A stretch of DNA of 64,000 nucleotides from Chromatium weissei (GCF_016583765.1 NZ_NRRR01000009.1:31060-95059); one strand, 5' to 3'; shown: positions 50,377 to 60,648, counted from the first letter of the stretch. The notes: a model not told the origin generated them from the sequence alone. Made by a program: numbers and translations.

Positions 50377-51576
50377 TCAAACTCCAACCAAATCAGCAAT
50401 ATGAAAGCCCGCATAGGTGTGTACGCGATCGCGTTGCTGCAAATTCTGCGCGAGATGCGCGTGAAAATGCAGGCGCTGGCGCAGCGGAGTTCGCTCCGCG
50501 CCGATGTCAATCAGGTTGAGATAATCTGGGTTGGCGTGGGCACTGCGAAACAGCACCCGCGCATCAGGCGTGGCGCGGTCGAGAATGGCGTTCCATTCCT
50601 CCGCCAGCGCGTCGGGATAATACGAACTCATCCAATCCATGTGATCGAGCAGCACGAAACGCGAAATTCGTTCTTCAGTGGATTGCAGAAAGGCGGTCAC
50701 GGTGCTGGTGTGCGGCATGATGCGCTCGGCTAAACCGAATTTAAGCGCCTGAAAATTATCGCGTTTAAGATATTCTGGGCAGCAAGTCGGCGTGTAACTG
50801 CCATTGATATAAACCATCCAAAAATAGTTCGTCCACACCGGCAGCTCGCGAAATACGTATTCCACCGCCTCACGAATAAATCCAGCCACGCCGTGCTGAT
50901 GTTGCGCCTGCACCTGATACCGCTGCGCCGCCGGAACGCCGAGCAGATTCATCGTGAGCTGGCGCGACAACGTCCAATTCATCCCCGCGCTCCACATTAA
51001 CGGCTGCACGCGTGTGTCATAAATATGTCGTTGATGATCAAGCGATTGCGCTTGAAATAGCGCGCCAACGCCAGCCGCCAAACGCGGGCGCACTTTCAAA
51101 TAGGTATGAAATGCCCGCGCCACCACGCCAGATAAACCACGAAAATAAAATCCGCCATATTGCTGACTAAACCAATGCACATGCGCATCCCAAAACTGCT
51201 GCGCAAAGGGTGATAAATCACGGCGCAGCGCATCGAAATAAATCTCACGAAATTGCGAATGAATACCGCGTCCAAATAAGGCGAAGAAATCATCAAACTG
51301 CAATTCTCGAATACCGGCCAATTTCAATTCTAATAACGCGGTTTGGCGCGGATTTGCATCCACTGCATGAATACGGCGCGGCGCGGCCAGCGCGTAATCG
51401 AGAACATTACAACCGGCGCTGGTAATGACGAGCAGCGTGTCATTTGATTTCAATTCCAATGCAATTCGATCCACCGCTGGGTCTTCCCAGCAAGTGTTAT
51501 AAACCAGTGACCGCGAATAAATCGCGTTAAACACCACTTGATCAATACGGTCGCGGAGCGTGAGGGTTGCGGTCAT
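50377..51576 (-). CDS. btaA: BtaA-like diacylglycerol 3-amino-3-carboxypropyltransferase
   Basis: 399 residues from ATG 51576. DUF3419/BtaA family, using AdoMet to put a homoserine head group on diacylglycerol. Landmarks are VFNAIYSRSLVYNTCWEDPAVDR near the N-terminus, LLVITSAGCNVLDYAL (AdoMet-site loop), IHAVDANPRQTALLELKLAGI, and late FVLLDHMDWMSSYYPDALAEEW. Together with btaB this gives a complete two-enzyme DGTS pathway, a phosphorus-free membrane lipid used mainly under phosphate limitation in bacteria such as Rhodobacter. The ORF extends to 51642 without conserved sequence. It is divergent from the ArsC-type gene; I see no clear Pho box in the 197-base spacer. Confidence 0.83.
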   Translation of the reverse strand: MTATLTLRDRIDQVVFNAIYSRSLVYNTCWEDPAVDRIALELKSNDTLLVITSAGCNVLDYALAAPRRIHAVDANPRQTALLELKLAGIRELQFDDFFALFGRGIHSQFREIYFDALRRDLSPFAQQFWDAHVHWFSQQYGGFYFRGLSGVVARAFHTYLKVRPRLAAGVGALFQAQSLDHQRHIYDTRVQPLMWSAGMNWTLSRQLTMNLLGVPAAQRYQVQAQHQHGVAGFIREAVEYVFRELPVWTNYFWMVYINGSYTPTCCPEYLKRDNFQALKFGLAERIMPHTSTVTAFLQSTEERISRFVLLDHMDWMSSYYPDALAEEWNAILDRATPDARVLFRSAHANPDYLNLIDIGAERTPLRQRLHFHAHLAQNLQQRDRVHTYAGFHIADLVGV

Positions 51577-51773
51577 GGCAAATATCTCAATTCCCAAATC
51601 GTAAAACTCTAACGTGACCGCGTGACTCGCCAATGAACACACAATGACCAGAATGTGACGTTGCTGGCGCAGTGCGCTTTCATAGTGCCGTCATTTTTGC
51701 GTGGTTTACTGCGATTCAAACGACTTCCACATCTCAATTCGCATCTAATTTCGCCAATCTAAAGGCATTTGTT

Positions 51774-52286
51774 ATGAGTCATTCGCACTACAACGTTCTA
51801 TTTCTATGCACCGGCAATTCTGCGCGCAGCATCATCGCCGAATGTTTGGTCAATCGACTCGGCACTGGGCGTTTTCACGGGTTCAGTGCCGGCAGCCATC
51901 CGAAGGGTGAAGTTCATCCGCTGGCGCTAGAAATTCTCAAACGTAACAATTATTTAACTGAAAATCTGCGCAGCAAAGATTGGGCAGAATTCAGCACACC
52001 GAATGCGCCCAAAATGGATTTTGTCTTCACCGTGTGCGACCGCGCAGCGGCTGAAATGTGCCCGGTGTGGCCTGGGCAACCGATGACGGCACATTGGGGA
52101 ATTGAAGACCCAGCCGCAGCCGAAGGCACTGAAGTTGAACAAATGATGGCGTTTCGCCACGCCTTTCGCGCTCTGGAAAATCGGATTGCGCTCTTCGTCA
52201 GCCTGCCGTTGCAGTCGTTAGATCGCCTCAAACTTCAGCAGCAGCTTGATGCCATCGGTCAATTGCACAACACCGATTCCGACTAA
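51774..52286 (+). CDS. arsC: Arsenate reductase, low-MW phosphatase/thioredoxin-coupled type
   Basis: 170 residues from ATG 51774, chosen for AAAGG eight bases upstream. The P-loop [14 protein letters not shown] carries the nucleophilic Cys (CxxNSxRS is the arsenate-reductase form). A second and third Cys lie in [17 protein letters not shown], fitting the triple-cysteine relay regenerated by thioredoxin. HWGIEDPAA supplies the conserved Asp-Pro. No arsR, arsB or acr3 is near, so a stand-alone reductase or related phosphatase is likely. A chemoreceptor gene follows after 14 bases and may be co-transcribed. Confidence 0.85.
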   Translation: MSHSHYNVLFLCTGNSARSIIAECLVNRLGTGRFHGFSAGSHPKGEVHPLALEILKRNNYLTENLRSKDWAEFSTPNAPKMDFVFTVCDRAAAEMCPVWPGQPMTAHWGIEDPAAAEGTEVEQMMAFRHAFRALENRIALFVSLPLQSLDRLKLQQQLDAIGQLHNTDSD

Positions 52287-52300
52287 AACTGCTGCCATTT

Positions 52301-54166
52301 ATGACCATTCGCAAAAGTGTCACGCTCGCTGCCATTCTCGTCACGCTGCTCGTCGCTGCGGCGCTGATTCTGGTCGCTCGTGCTGGCAACGCCCGCATCG
52401 AAGCGCGACTGGCGCTCGCCGTCACGACAGATCGCGCTCTGATTTGGAATCAGGTGGCCGAACGATTATTCGAGCAGATGGAAGGCGGCATCACCGCATT
52501 CGTTGATGATTTTCCGCTGCGTCAAGCCGTCAAAGCGCGAGACACCAATCAGTTGCAGCCGGAAATCGTTTCGCTCACCAATTTGATCGGCGAGCAGGGT
52601 TATTTCGAGCAGCTTTATGTCTTCGATGCGACGCAGCAGCGGCTGTGTTGTGGCAACGCAACCACGCTGCCGGATGTCGCCGCATTGCTCAAAATTCAAT
52701 TCGAGAATCAACAACCACTTCGCCGAATTGGGCGCAACGCGCAGGGCGAACCGGTGGCGTTACTGGCTTTTCAATTGGTGATGCGCCATGAACCAATCGG
52801 TGTGGTCGTGTTTCAAAAATCGCTCGCCAGTGCACTCGAACGTTTCAAAGTGGTGTCCGGTTCCGACATCTATCTGGTCGGTGACGACGGTCAACTGTTT
52901 GCCGGAACGCGTCCCGAATTATTCAAACAAATCAGTCCCAATTTGCCGCCACTCGGTGAACGCGTTTACATGCGCGTCAGTTCTGACAATGCCAGTTATG
53001 CGACCGCAATTCTGCCCGTGCCGGGCGTGGATGGATTGCCGCTGGTGCATCTCATCAGTTTGACCGATGAAACTGCGGCCTTTGCTGCGCAGCAACGCTT
53101 TGAATGGATTGCCTATAGTGGCGTTGGATTGCTGCTCATTCTCGCCAGTCTCGGCTTGTTCTGGTACATGCGCCGAGCACTGCAACCGCTGAATGACGCG
53201 GTGCAAACGGTTTCCGCGCTCGCCGAGGGCAATCTCAACGTTTCCTTTGTCATCAAAAATCACGATGAAGTCGGGCGCTTGATGACAGCGTTGCAATCAA
53301 TGGCGCAGCGCATTCACGGCATCGTCAGCCATTTGCACAGCGCCAGCGGCGATTTGCACCAATCTGCTGGTGGCATGGCGCGATTGGCACAAATCAGCAA
53401 GATTCAGTTTGATCGCCAGAAAACGGAGACGGGTCATGTCGAGGTGGCGATTAACCAATTGGCGACCTCCGCGCAGGAAGTGACCAATCACACCAGTCGC
53501 GCCGTCGGTGCAACGGAGAATGCACGGCAGCACATCGCCAGCAGTCGCCAAATTCTCACCGAAACCACCGGCATCATCGCACTGCTCGCCAGCGAGATTG
53601 AGCAAGCAGCCGGCGTGGTCATCAGTCTCGCCGATCACAGTCAAGCGGTCGGCAATGTTCTGGATGTGATTCGGAATATCGCCAGCCAAACCAATTTGCT
53701 GGCGCTGAATGCGTCGATTGAAGCTGCTCGCGCCGGTGAACATGGACGCGGTTTTGCCGTCGTCGCCGATGAAGTGCGGCAATTGGCAACGCGCACCCAT
53801 CAATCCATTCAAGAAATCGAAACGATGATTCACAGCCTCAAAACCAGTTCCAACGAAGCCGTGACTGTCATTCACGCCAATCGGGATCGCGCCCAGCAAA
53901 GCGTCACGCATTACGGACGAGCCGTGCAGAATCTGGATGCGTTTTCCGAATCGGTGCAGGTGCTGATGGAAATGACACACCAAATTGCCAGCGCAGCGGA
54001 AGAAGAGAGTCGCATGGTTGAAGAAATTGCTCGTGCAATCAATCAGATCACGCTGCTGGCGCAGGAACATGCCGCTGCCGCTGAAGACGGTTTTGGACAC
54101 AGTGCCCAGCTCAATCATCTGTCGACTGCGCTGCGTGAACGCGTGGCGTATTTCCGAATTAATTAG
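52301..54166 (+). CDS. Methyl-accepting chemotaxis protein
   Basis: 621 residues. Membrane segment 1 (about 7-27), a periplasmic sensor of about 240 residues resembling a large Cache-type domain, membrane segment 2 (about 268-290), HAMP (about 290-345), and the cytoplasmic signalling coil with tip sequence [20 protein letters not shown] and [15 protein letters not shown] (about 458-497). The protein transmits ligand binding to CheA/CheW. No che genes are in the window and the ligand is unknown. It starts 14 bases after the ArsC-type gene and ends 9 bases before the EAL-CBS-GGDEF gene, so the three could form one operon linking sensing to c-di-GMP. Confidence 0.93.
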   Translation: MTIRKSVTLAAILVTLLVAAALILVARAGNARIEARLALAVTTDRALIWNQVAERLFEQMEGGITAFVDDFPLRQAVKARDTNQLQPEIVSLTNLIGEQGYFEQLYVFDATQQRLCCGNATTLPDVAALLKIQFENQQPLRRIGRNAQGEPVALLAFQLVMRHEPIGVVVFQKSLASALERFKVVSGSDIYLVGDDGQLFAGTRPELFKQISPNLPPLGERVYMRVSSDNASYATAILPVPGVDGLPLVHLISLTDETAAFAAQQRFEWIAYSGVGLLLILASLGLFWYMRRALQPLNDAVQTVSALAEGNLNVSFVIKNHDEVGRLMTALQSMAQRIHGIVSHLHSASGDLHQSAGGMARLAQISKIQFDRQKTETGHVEVAINQLATSAQEVTNHTSRAVGATENARQHIASSRQILTETTGIIALLASEIEQAAGVVISLADHSQAVGNVLDVIRNIASQTNLLALNASIEAARAGEHGRGFAVVADEVRQLATRTHQSIQEIETMIHSLKTSSNEAVTVIHANRDRAQQSVTHYGRAVQNLDAFSESVQVLMEMTHQIASAAEEESRMVEEIARAINQITLLAQEHAAAAEDGFGHSAQLNHLSTALRERVAYFRIN

Positions 54167-54175
54167 AGAATAATC

Positions 54176-56026
54176 ATGCAGTTATGCGCGATTAACTTCG
54201 ATCAAATGGACACATCGGAATTTGGCAGCGACGCAACATCGCAAACCAATTTCCTTCAGCGCGCCCGCGAATCGCTCGCTTATGCGCTGCAACCCATTGT
54301 TAACATTCACACTGGCGGCGTTTACGGCTATGAAGCACTATTGCGCGGCGTAACAGAATTGGGTTTTGCTGATGTGCACAGCCTATTAACGCAAGCCGGA
54401 GTATTGAATTGCGCAGCTGAATTGGACAGTTTTTTACGCGAATTGGCGATTGCGCATTTTGTGCAATTACCGAATGCGAAGCGTTATCGACTCTTTTTTA
54501 ATCTTGATCCGCAATTATTAGAAACGGAGCGTCCAGAGCAAACGCTGGCGCTATTGCGGCGCTATCAACTCAATCCCGAAGTAATCTGTTTTGAATTATC
54601 AGAACGCACTGATCTCACCACTAAAATTGATATGACTGCCGTTATTACAGCGTATCGCCACGCTCGCTTTCAATTCGCAATTGATGATTTTGGTGTTGGT
54701 TATGCGGGCTTAAAACTGCTTTACGAACATCCACCAGAATTGCTCAAAATTGATCGCTTTTTTATTAGTGGCATGGTGAAAGATCATCGCAAACGCTTGT
54801 TGGTTACCAATACCGTGCAACTGGCGCATGTCATGGGAATTCAGGTAATTGCTGAAGGTGTTGAAACCGAAAAAGAATTGCTTGCCTGTCGAGAAGCGGG
54901 TTGTGATTTAGTTCAGGGTTATTTCATTGCACATCCGCAATTACGCATTGACGAATTGCGCCAAAACTACGACCAAATTAGCCAGATTAACAAACGTAAT
55001 CGGCGTGAAATACACAGCGATTTTGCACTGATTGAAGAACGATTAGAACGCATTCCACCGCTGTTAATCAACGCCGGCATTAAAGCGATGTTTGAGGCAT
55101 TTCGACAACACAAAGCACACACCGTCATTCCATTACTCGATCATGCAGAACGTCCGCTGGGTTTAATTCACGAGACAGATATTAAAGAACACATCTATTC
55201 AATTTATGGTCGTGATTTAATTCTTAATCCCGCTTTTGCACGGTCTTTACCCGATTTTGCGCGCCCTTGCCCAGTCATTGATATTCACGCTTCCGTTGAA
55301 CGATTACTCGAAGCCTTTTCTGCAAATGTCAATCCCGCAGGATTGATTGTGACGCAGAATGCACGTTATCTCGGTTTTATTTCGGCAACCGCATTATTGC
55401 AATTGATTGAACAAAAAAACATTGCAGTTGCCCGTGATCAAAATCCATTAACTAAATTGCCCGGCAACATTCCAATTCATCGTTATGTATCACACATTTT
55501 AGAAGCACAGGAGCACATTCGCCATCTGGTTTATTTTGATTTCGATCATTTCAAAGCCTTTAATGATCATTACGGTTTTCGCCTCGGCGACCGTGCAATT
55601 TTAATGTTTGCCGAGTTATTGCAAAAAGAATTGGCGAATCGTTCTTGGTTTATTGGACACGTTGGCGGAGATGATTTTTTTGCTGGAATTGAAAACGCAA
55701 CAACTGAACAGGTCGTTAGTCAAATACAACGGTTACTAATTAAATTTAGCGCAGACGTGCAAAGTCTTTATGATCAAGAAGATCGACAGCGTGGATTTAT
55801 TCGAGCGCGTGATCGCGCCGGTAATGAATGTGATATGCCGTTAATGCGTTGCAGTGCGGCGTTAATTGAGATTCGTACTGGTGAAAGTTATCGCTGTGTT
55901 GAGGCATTGGGACGCGTGATTGCGGGAATGAAACATCAAGCAAAAGCCAGTCAATCAGGACTGGTTTTTCGTCACGATGCAGATACACGCGGATCGGCAC
56001 ACACCATTATTGATGAAGCGTCCTAA
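54176..56026 (+). CDS. EAL-CBS-GGDEF c-di-GMP protein
   Basis: 616 residues. EAL domain first (about 20-265, with YEALLRG near 52 and IDDFGVGYAGL), then a CBS pair (about 285-420), then a GGDEF domain (about 435-590) whose signature reads VGGDDFFAG near 496. The order EAL then GGDEF is the reverse of the usual GGDEF-EAL arrangement; EAL-CBS-GGDEF is a known subtype. EAL motifs look intact, and GGDDF retains the GG and acidic residues, so both activities are possible. CBS pairs often bind adenosyl nucleotides, suggesting energy-status control. Directly downstream of the chemoreceptor. No membrane segment. Confidence 0.88.
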   Translation: MQLCAINFDQMDTSEFGSDATSQTNFLQRARESLAYALQPIVNIHTGGVYGYEALLRGVTELGFADVHSLLTQAGVLNCAAELDSFLRELAIAHFVQLPNAKRYRLFFNLDPQLLETERPEQTLALLRRYQLNPEVICFELSERTDLTTKIDMTAVITAYRHARFQFAIDDFGVGYAGLKLLYEHPPELLKIDRFFISGMVKDHRKRLLVTNTVQLAHVMGIQVIAEGVETEKELLACREAGCDLVQGYFIAHPQLRIDELRQNYDQISQINKRNRREIHSDFALIEERLERIPPLLINAGIKAMFEAFRQHKAHTVIPLLDHAERPLGLIHETDIKEHIYSIYGRDLILNPAFARSLPDFARPCPVIDIHASVERLLEAFSANVNPAGLIVTQNARYLGFISATALLQLIEQKNIAVARDQNPLTKLPGNIPIHRYVSHILEAQEHIRHLVYFDFDHFKAFNDHYGFRLGDRAILMFAELLQKELANRSWFIGHVGGDDFFAGIENATTEQVVSQIQRLLIKFSADVQSLYDQEDRQRGFIRARDRAGNECDMPLMRCSAALIEIRTGESYRCVEALGRVIAGMKHQAKASQSGLVFRHDADTRGSAHTIIDEAS

Positions 56027-56039
56027 TGACTGGTTTCAA

Positions 56040-57680
56040 TTATTCATCGGAATGATCAAATGGTAATTGAAGCGGCTTATTAGTCTTCGCTTGAACCGCA
56101 GTTTTTAGCACATCATGTGGCAAGGGCAAATCAATGCGTTTTCCATCTTCAATAATTTCACGAATGCTAATAATCTGCACACAAGAATAATCGCGTTGAA
56201 ATGATGGATGACGATAAATTCCGGTTTCAATTGCTTCTTGAATCATGGCGCTGGTAGGTTCTTTAAGTGTAATTAAAATGCCCATCACTGCCTTTTCACG
56301 CAAGCGATCACTATTCAATACGGCAACGTCGCTGCGTTTCACCTTACCGGATTTCACTTGAAAAATAACGCGCTCGGTGCTGTGTTTACCCGTTGCAATA
56401 TAAACCACGCCGTCAACGCCTTTATCCGCGCCTTTTTTATCATTAATAATCGCGTGATTTTTGCTGTAGGTTAATACCGCCCATTTCTCAAATTCTTTAC
56501 GCAGGCGATCATCTTTTTTATTCGCCAATGCGACTGCCGATGCCATATCTTTTGGAATACCGTCCAATTTAACAGCATCAACAACAGTCTGACCGAAATG
56601 CTCTTCTAAACGTTTCAAAATAACGGCAATACTTTGATATGTAATATCAATTCCAATCCAATTGCGATTTAATCGCTGCGCCACTGCAACCGTTGTTCCA
56701 CAACCGCAATACGCATCCAAAATAACATCGCCTTCATTACTGCTGGCTTGAATGATTCGCTCTAATAAGGCTTCTGGCTTTTGCGTGGGATAACCAAGGC
56801 GCTCGGTAGCTTGCGAATTAATTGGCGTTATATCATCCCAAATTGCTTGGCAAGGCAAACCTTGTAATTCATCTAAATAACGTTTTAAGCGAATGCCATT
56901 TTTGCTCGTAAAATGTAAACGACCTTCCTGATTCAAACGCTCCATTGTTTCATAAGGACAGCGCCATAACGATTTCACTCCGCGATATTCGTATTCATAA
57001 CCGCCACCGCTTAAACCCTTAGCTGTTAGATTGTCATCTGTCCAGCGTCTGCCATCAGAATCGATATTTTTGAAACGCGATAAGTGCTTTTCAGAGTAAC
57101 TTTGATAGACCGAATTGAATTGATAACAACTGCTTGATTTAGCATACAGAAAAATAATATCGGCGTTAGCGCCAAAGCGTTTTGCATCATTGTGTGCTGT
57201 GGTTCTTTTCCAAGTAATTTCGTTTAAGTAATTTCCGCCACGCGCACAAAAGATGCTATCCAAAATCAATTTCAAGTAATGCGAAGCAGTCGGATCACAA
57301 TGCAAATAAAAGCTGCCGGTTGGTTTAAGTACGCGCTGAATTTCATTCACACGCTGCGTAATACTCACGAGATACGCCAATAAACCACTGCAATTCAATA
57401 CCGCATGAAAACCCTTGAGCAATTCAATTGTTTGATGCGTATAACGCCCGCCTTCATTCGTGAGAATTTCTTGCAAAGCGCGATCCGCTAACGCATTCCA
57501 AGTCCAGGTATCAATAAATGCTTGGGCTTGCGCCTGATCTTCTGTGCCGATGTTGTTATAAATCTGAAAATAATTGCGTTTGGAATTAAATGGCGGATCG
57601 ATATAACACAGATCAATCGTGTCATTCTTCAGCTTGTTTCGCAGAATGTCTAAATTATCGCCATAATACAATTCATTCAT
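56040..57680 (-). CDS. Beta-class DNA methyltransferase fused to a PD-(D/E)xK nuclease-like domain (copy 2)
   Basis: 546 residues, paralogue of the protein at 29104. DPPF at 28-31, AdoMet motif DAYCGCGTT at 322-330, conserved [16 protein letters not shown] before it. Nuclease-like core GVDGVVYI (Asp423) and FQVKSGK (Gln441, Lys443). The first about 155 residues and the part after about 294 are strongly similar to copy 1, whereas the central region (about 155-293 here) shares almost nothing with it and is about 35 residues longer. This is the expected target-recognition region, so the two copies should recognise different DNA sites. Same family and likely activity as copy 1. It lies inverted relative to copy 1, ending 13 bases from the EAL-CBS-GGDEF gene. 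Confidence 0.85.
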   Translation of the reverse strand: MNELYYGDNLDILRNKLKNDTIDLCYIDPPFNSKRNYFQIYNNIGTEDQAQAQAFIDTWTWNALADRALQEILTNEGGRYTHQTIELLKGFHAVLNCSGLLAYLVSITQRVNEIQRVLKPTGSFYLHCDPTASHYLKLILDSIFCARGGNYLNEITWKRTTAHNDAKRFGANADIIFLYAKSSSCYQFNSVYQSYSEKHLSRFKNIDSDGRRWTDDNLTAKGLSGGGYEYEYRGVKSLWRCPYETMERLNQEGRLHFTSKNGIRLKRYLDELQGLPCQAIWDDITPINSQATERLGYPTQKPEALLERIIQASSNEGDVILDAYCGCGTTVAVAQRLNRNWIGIDITYQSIAVILKRLEEHFGQTVVDAVKLDGIPKDMASAVALANKKDDRLRKEFEKWAVLTYSKNHAIINDKKGADKGVDGVVYIATGKHSTERVIFQVKSGKVKRSDVAVLNSDRLREKAVMGILITLKEPTSAMIQEAIETGIYRHPSFQRDYSCVQIISIREIIEDGKRIDLPLPHDVLKTAVQAKTNKPLQLPFDHSDE

Positions 57681-57711
57681 TATTCATTATTCCACTAACA
57701 CAATTGAAATT

Positions 57712-57733
57712 CCCCCCCCTTAAAAAAGGGGGG
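57712..57733 (-). terminator. C/G-tract hairpin, dispersed-repeat-like, between secF and the methyltransferase gene
   Basis: Eight C (57712-57719), TTAAAAAA, then six G (57728-57733) make a hairpin of CCCCCCTT/AAGGGGGG type, followed by GTTAGGCGAGAATTTAAG. It sits 13 bases beyond the secF stop on the minus strand. Elements of this shape are common intergenic repeats in some bacteria. Confidence 0.55.
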
Positions 57734-57745
57734 TTAGGCGAGAAT

Positions 57746-58678
57746 TTAAGGTCGTCCGTCCGTCACTGTTTCTTTTGATGGACGCAATAAATCAGCGCGA
57801 CTCACGCCGAGCGCAACCACTGACGCACTGGCGACATAAATCGTGGAATAGGTTCCGAATACCACGCCAATAATCAATGCCAATGAGAAGCCATGCAGCG
57901 TTGGCCCACCAAAGAAATACAGCGTGACCACTACTAAGAATACCGTTCCAGCGGTAATAATCGTTCGCGTCATGGTTTCATTCACCGATTGATCCATGAT
58001 TTCAATTACCGTGCCGCGTCGCACTTTGCGGAAATTCTCTCGAATTCGATCAAATACGACGACGGTGTCATTGAGTGAATAACCAATCACGGTCAGCACT
58101 GCGGCCAATACGGTGAGATCAAAATCAATTTGAAATAGTGAAAAAGCGCCCACGACAATTGTCGCATCGTGCATGGTTGCAATCACTGCGCCAACGGAAA
58201 AGCGCCATTCAAATCGCAAGGCAACATAAATCAAAATGCCAATCAATGAAAACAGCACCGACAAGCCACTTTGATCGGCTAATTCTTTACCGACTTGCGG
58301 GCCAACGAATTCCACTCGGCGTAATTCAACTTGATTCGGTGCGGCAGTATTTAACGCATTCATGACTTGTTTACTAAGTTCACGATCATTTGCTTCACCA
58401 TTCGGCGGAATGCGTAATAACACATCACGCGGTGTTCCGAATTGCTGTGCCATGACGTTTTCAAAACCGGCAATACTTAAAGCCTTGCGCACCTCGGCAA
58501 GATCAACTGCCGTTTTATAATTGACTTCAATGACGGTTCCGCCGGTGAAATCTAAACCAAGATTTAATCCTTGAATTAAGATTGATAATAGGCTCGTGAC
58601 AATGAGCACTGCGGAAAAAGCCATTGCTTTACGGCGTTGGGATAGAAAGTTGAATTGAGGAAGTTTAATTGCTCGCAT
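57746..58678 (-). CDS. secF: Protein translocase subunit SecF
   Basis: 310 residues from ATG 58678 (AAGAG upstream; the longer frame overlaps secD). Six membrane segments with the SecF signature GLDFTGGTVIEVNY and DxxGDxxVVFDRIREN-like NDTVVVFDRIRENF. Works with SecD, YajC and the SecYEG channel, using the proton gradient to complete protein export. It follows secD with a gap of 11 bases. Last gene of the yajC-secD-secF run; a hairpin follows its stop. Confidence 0.95.
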   Translation of the reverse strand: MRAIKLPQFNFLSQRRKAMAFSAVLIVTSLLSILIQGLNLGLDFTGGTVIEVNYKTAVDLAEVRKALSIAGFENVMAQQFGTPRDVLLRIPPNGEANDRELSKQVMNALNTAAPNQVELRRVEFVGPQVGKELADQSGLSVLFSLIGILIYVALRFEWRFSVGAVIATMHDATIVVGAFSLFQIDFDLTVLAAVLTVIGYSLNDTVVVFDRIRENFRKVRRGTVIEIMDQSVNETMTRTIITAGTVFLVVVTLYFFGGPTLHGFSLALIIGVVFGTYSTIYVASASVVALGVSRADLLRPSKETVTDGRP

Positions 58679-58689
58679 GATGAATTCTC

Positions 58690-60546
58690 TTAAACAGGCA
58701 GGGTTTTCAAACGTTTGCCGCCATATGCCAAATTGATTAAGGCGCGGCTGCAATTGATTGCGGTGAACATGGAGCTGGCTAAACCAATAATGAGTGTGAC
58801 CGCAAAACCTTTCACTGGGCCAGTGCCAAAACTGAATAAAACAATTGCTGCAATCAATGTGGTGACGTGACCGTCAACAATTGTGGAAAAGGCTTTGTCG
58901 AAACCGGCGGCGATGCTGGCTTGTGGTGAACTGCCGTTTTTGATTTCTTCACGCATTCGTTCAAAAATCAAGACGTTGGCATCAACCGACATGCCGAGTG
59001 TGAGCACCATTCCGGCAATGCCGGGCATGGTTAGGGTTGCACCGAGCAGTCCGAGCACTGCGGCGATCATCACCAAATTGACGACCAGCGCGACGTTGGC
59101 GATCAAGCCGAAGACGCGGTAATAAAAACCCATAAACAGCACGACTGCGCCCATGCCGATGATGACCGAGTGCAGACCTTGGTCGATGTTGTCCTGTCCC
59201 AAGCTGGGGCCGATGGTGCGCTCTTCGACGATCTGAATCGGCGCAGCCAATGCGCCGGAACGCAGCAGTAGCGCGGTGTCATGGGCTTCGGCGCTGCTTT
59301 CTAAACCGGTGGTTTGAAAGCGCGAGCCGAACGGTTCGCGGATGGTGGCGACGCTGATCACTTCTTCGACTTTGCGGGTGGTTTTAACCGGTTTGCCGTC
59401 GACCATTGCGGTGGTGGTGCGGTTTTCGATGAAGACGACCGCCATCGGTTTGCCGACATTTTCAGTCGTCATGTCGCGCATTCGCCGAGCGCCCTGCCCG
59501 TCCAAATTGACAAAGACCGTTGGCGTACCGCTTTGATTATCAAAGCCGGATGACGCATCGGTGATCTGATCGCCGGTGACGATGACGCGGCGTTTGAGCA
59601 AAATCGGTTTGCCGTCGCGTTCGTAATAGAGCTTGCTGGCAACCGGAACCTTGCCCGCCACCGCATCTGCTACGCTGCCTTCGGTATCGACAAGGCGATA
59701 TTCCAAAGTTGCGGTCGCGCCGAGAATTTCCTTCAAACGACCGGGGTCTTGCGCACCGGGCAACTGCACCACGATCCGCCGTTCGCCTTGACGGGCAATG
59801 CTCGGTTCGGCGATGCCCAGCGCATTCACGCGATTGCGCAGCGTCGTAATGTTTTGTTCTAACGCGAAATCTTTGATCTGGCGCTGCGCTGCCGGAGTCA
59901 AATTGAGCTGGGCAATAAAGCGGTCGCCGTCTTCACTGGTTTCAACTTGCATATCCTGCGTTTCGCGCTGCAACGCTTTCACGGCAGCGGCGCGGGATTC
60001 CGCATCGTTGAATTTGGCGACGAGATGATTGCCGTCGCGGGTCAACGTCAAATAACGAATTTTCTTATCCCGCAATTGTGTGCGCATGTCGCCGAGATTG
60101 CGTTCCAACGCCTGCTCCAACGCGGCATCCAAATCGACATCAATCACGACGTGAATACCGCCGCGCAGATCGAGACCGAGATTCATCGGTTTCAAACCGA
60201 GCGCCGTCATCCAACGCGGCAAATCCGCCGACAGCGTCAACGCCGTGTGATAACGCGTTGATAACGTTTGCTCAATCGCTTCCTGTCCACGCAATTGATC
60301 GCTGGCGGAGGCGAAACGAATCAGCAATTTGCCGCCGTCGCGCAATTTGATGTCCTTGACGGGAATGCTGGCGTTATCCAGTGCGGCGCGCACTTCGGTC
60401 ACGCTGGCTGCCGTGATGGTCACGCCGCGAGTGGCGGTCATTTCAATCGACGGGTCTTGAGAATAGAGATTTGGCCATGCGAGCAGCAGGCTGATCAAAA
60501 TCACGCTTAAAATCAGTAGGTTTTTCCACAACGGGTATCGGTTCAT
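58690..60546 (-). CDS. secD: Protein translocase subunit SecD
   Basis: 618 residues from ATG 60546 (GGAA seven bases upstream). The N-terminal segment LLILSVILISLLLAWPNLY is followed by the conserved GLDLRGGIHVVIDVD and the large periplasmic domain. The C-terminal six-segment unit has GMSVDANVLIFERMREEI and FGTGPVKGFAVTLIIGL. It partners SecF and YajC. A strong minus-strand terminator-like hairpin lies between yajC and this gene, so part of its expression may be attenuated or independently promoted. Confidence 0.96.
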   Translation of the reverse strand: MNRYPLWKNLLILSVILISLLLAWPNLYSQDPSIEMTATRGVTITAASVTEVRAALDNASIPVKDIKLRDGGKLLIRFASASDQLRGQEAIEQTLSTRYHTALTLSADLPRWMTALGLKPMNLGLDLRGGIHVVIDVDLDAALEQALERNLGDMRTQLRDKKIRYLTLTRDGNHLVAKFNDAESRAAAVKALQRETQDMQVETSEDGDRFIAQLNLTPAAQRQIKDFALEQNITTLRNRVNALGIAEPSIARQGERRIVVQLPGAQDPGRLKEILGATATLEYRLVDTEGSVADAVAGKVPVASKLYYERDGKPILLKRRVIVTGDQITDASSGFDNQSGTPTVFVNLDGQGARRMRDMTTENVGKPMAVVFIENRTTTAMVDGKPVKTTRKVEEVISVATIREPFGSRFQTTGLESSAEAHDTALLLRSGALAAPIQIVEERTIGPSLGQDNIDQGLHSVIIGMGAVVLFMGFYYRVFGLIANVALVVNLVMIAAVLGLLGATLTMPGIAGMVLTLGMSVDANVLIFERMREEIKNGSSPQASIAAGFDKAFSTIVDGHVTTLIAAIVLFSFGTGPVKGFAVTLIIGLASSMFTAINCSRALINLAYGGKRLKTLPV

Positions 60547-60597
60547 CGGCAGTTCCAAGTTGCAAAAATGCGGAATCGCACAAAGCGAATAAACAAA

Positions 60598-60627
60598 CAG
60601 CGCCGCCATCGACACATGGCGGCGCTG
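60598..60627 (-). terminator. Intrinsic terminator-like hairpin between yajC and secD
   Basis: CAGCGCCGCCAT (60598-60609) and ATGGCGGCGCTG (60616-60627) form a perfect 12-base GC-rich stem with a 6-base loop. Read on the minus strand it is followed by TTTGTTTATT, the layout of a rho-independent terminator. It lies about 50 bases before the secD start. Confidence 0.75.
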
Positions 60628-60648
60628 CGGCGGGGAAACGCGAGCGAA

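Noticed and set aside
53297..54118. 273-codon open frame on the minus strand
   Set aside because: Antisense to the conserved chemoreceptor signalling domain; a shadow frame.
57712..57733. C8 tract as a phase-variation switch
   Set aside because: The tract is intergenic within a hairpin after secF and not inside or directly upstream of a start codon, so slippage would not shift a reading frame.
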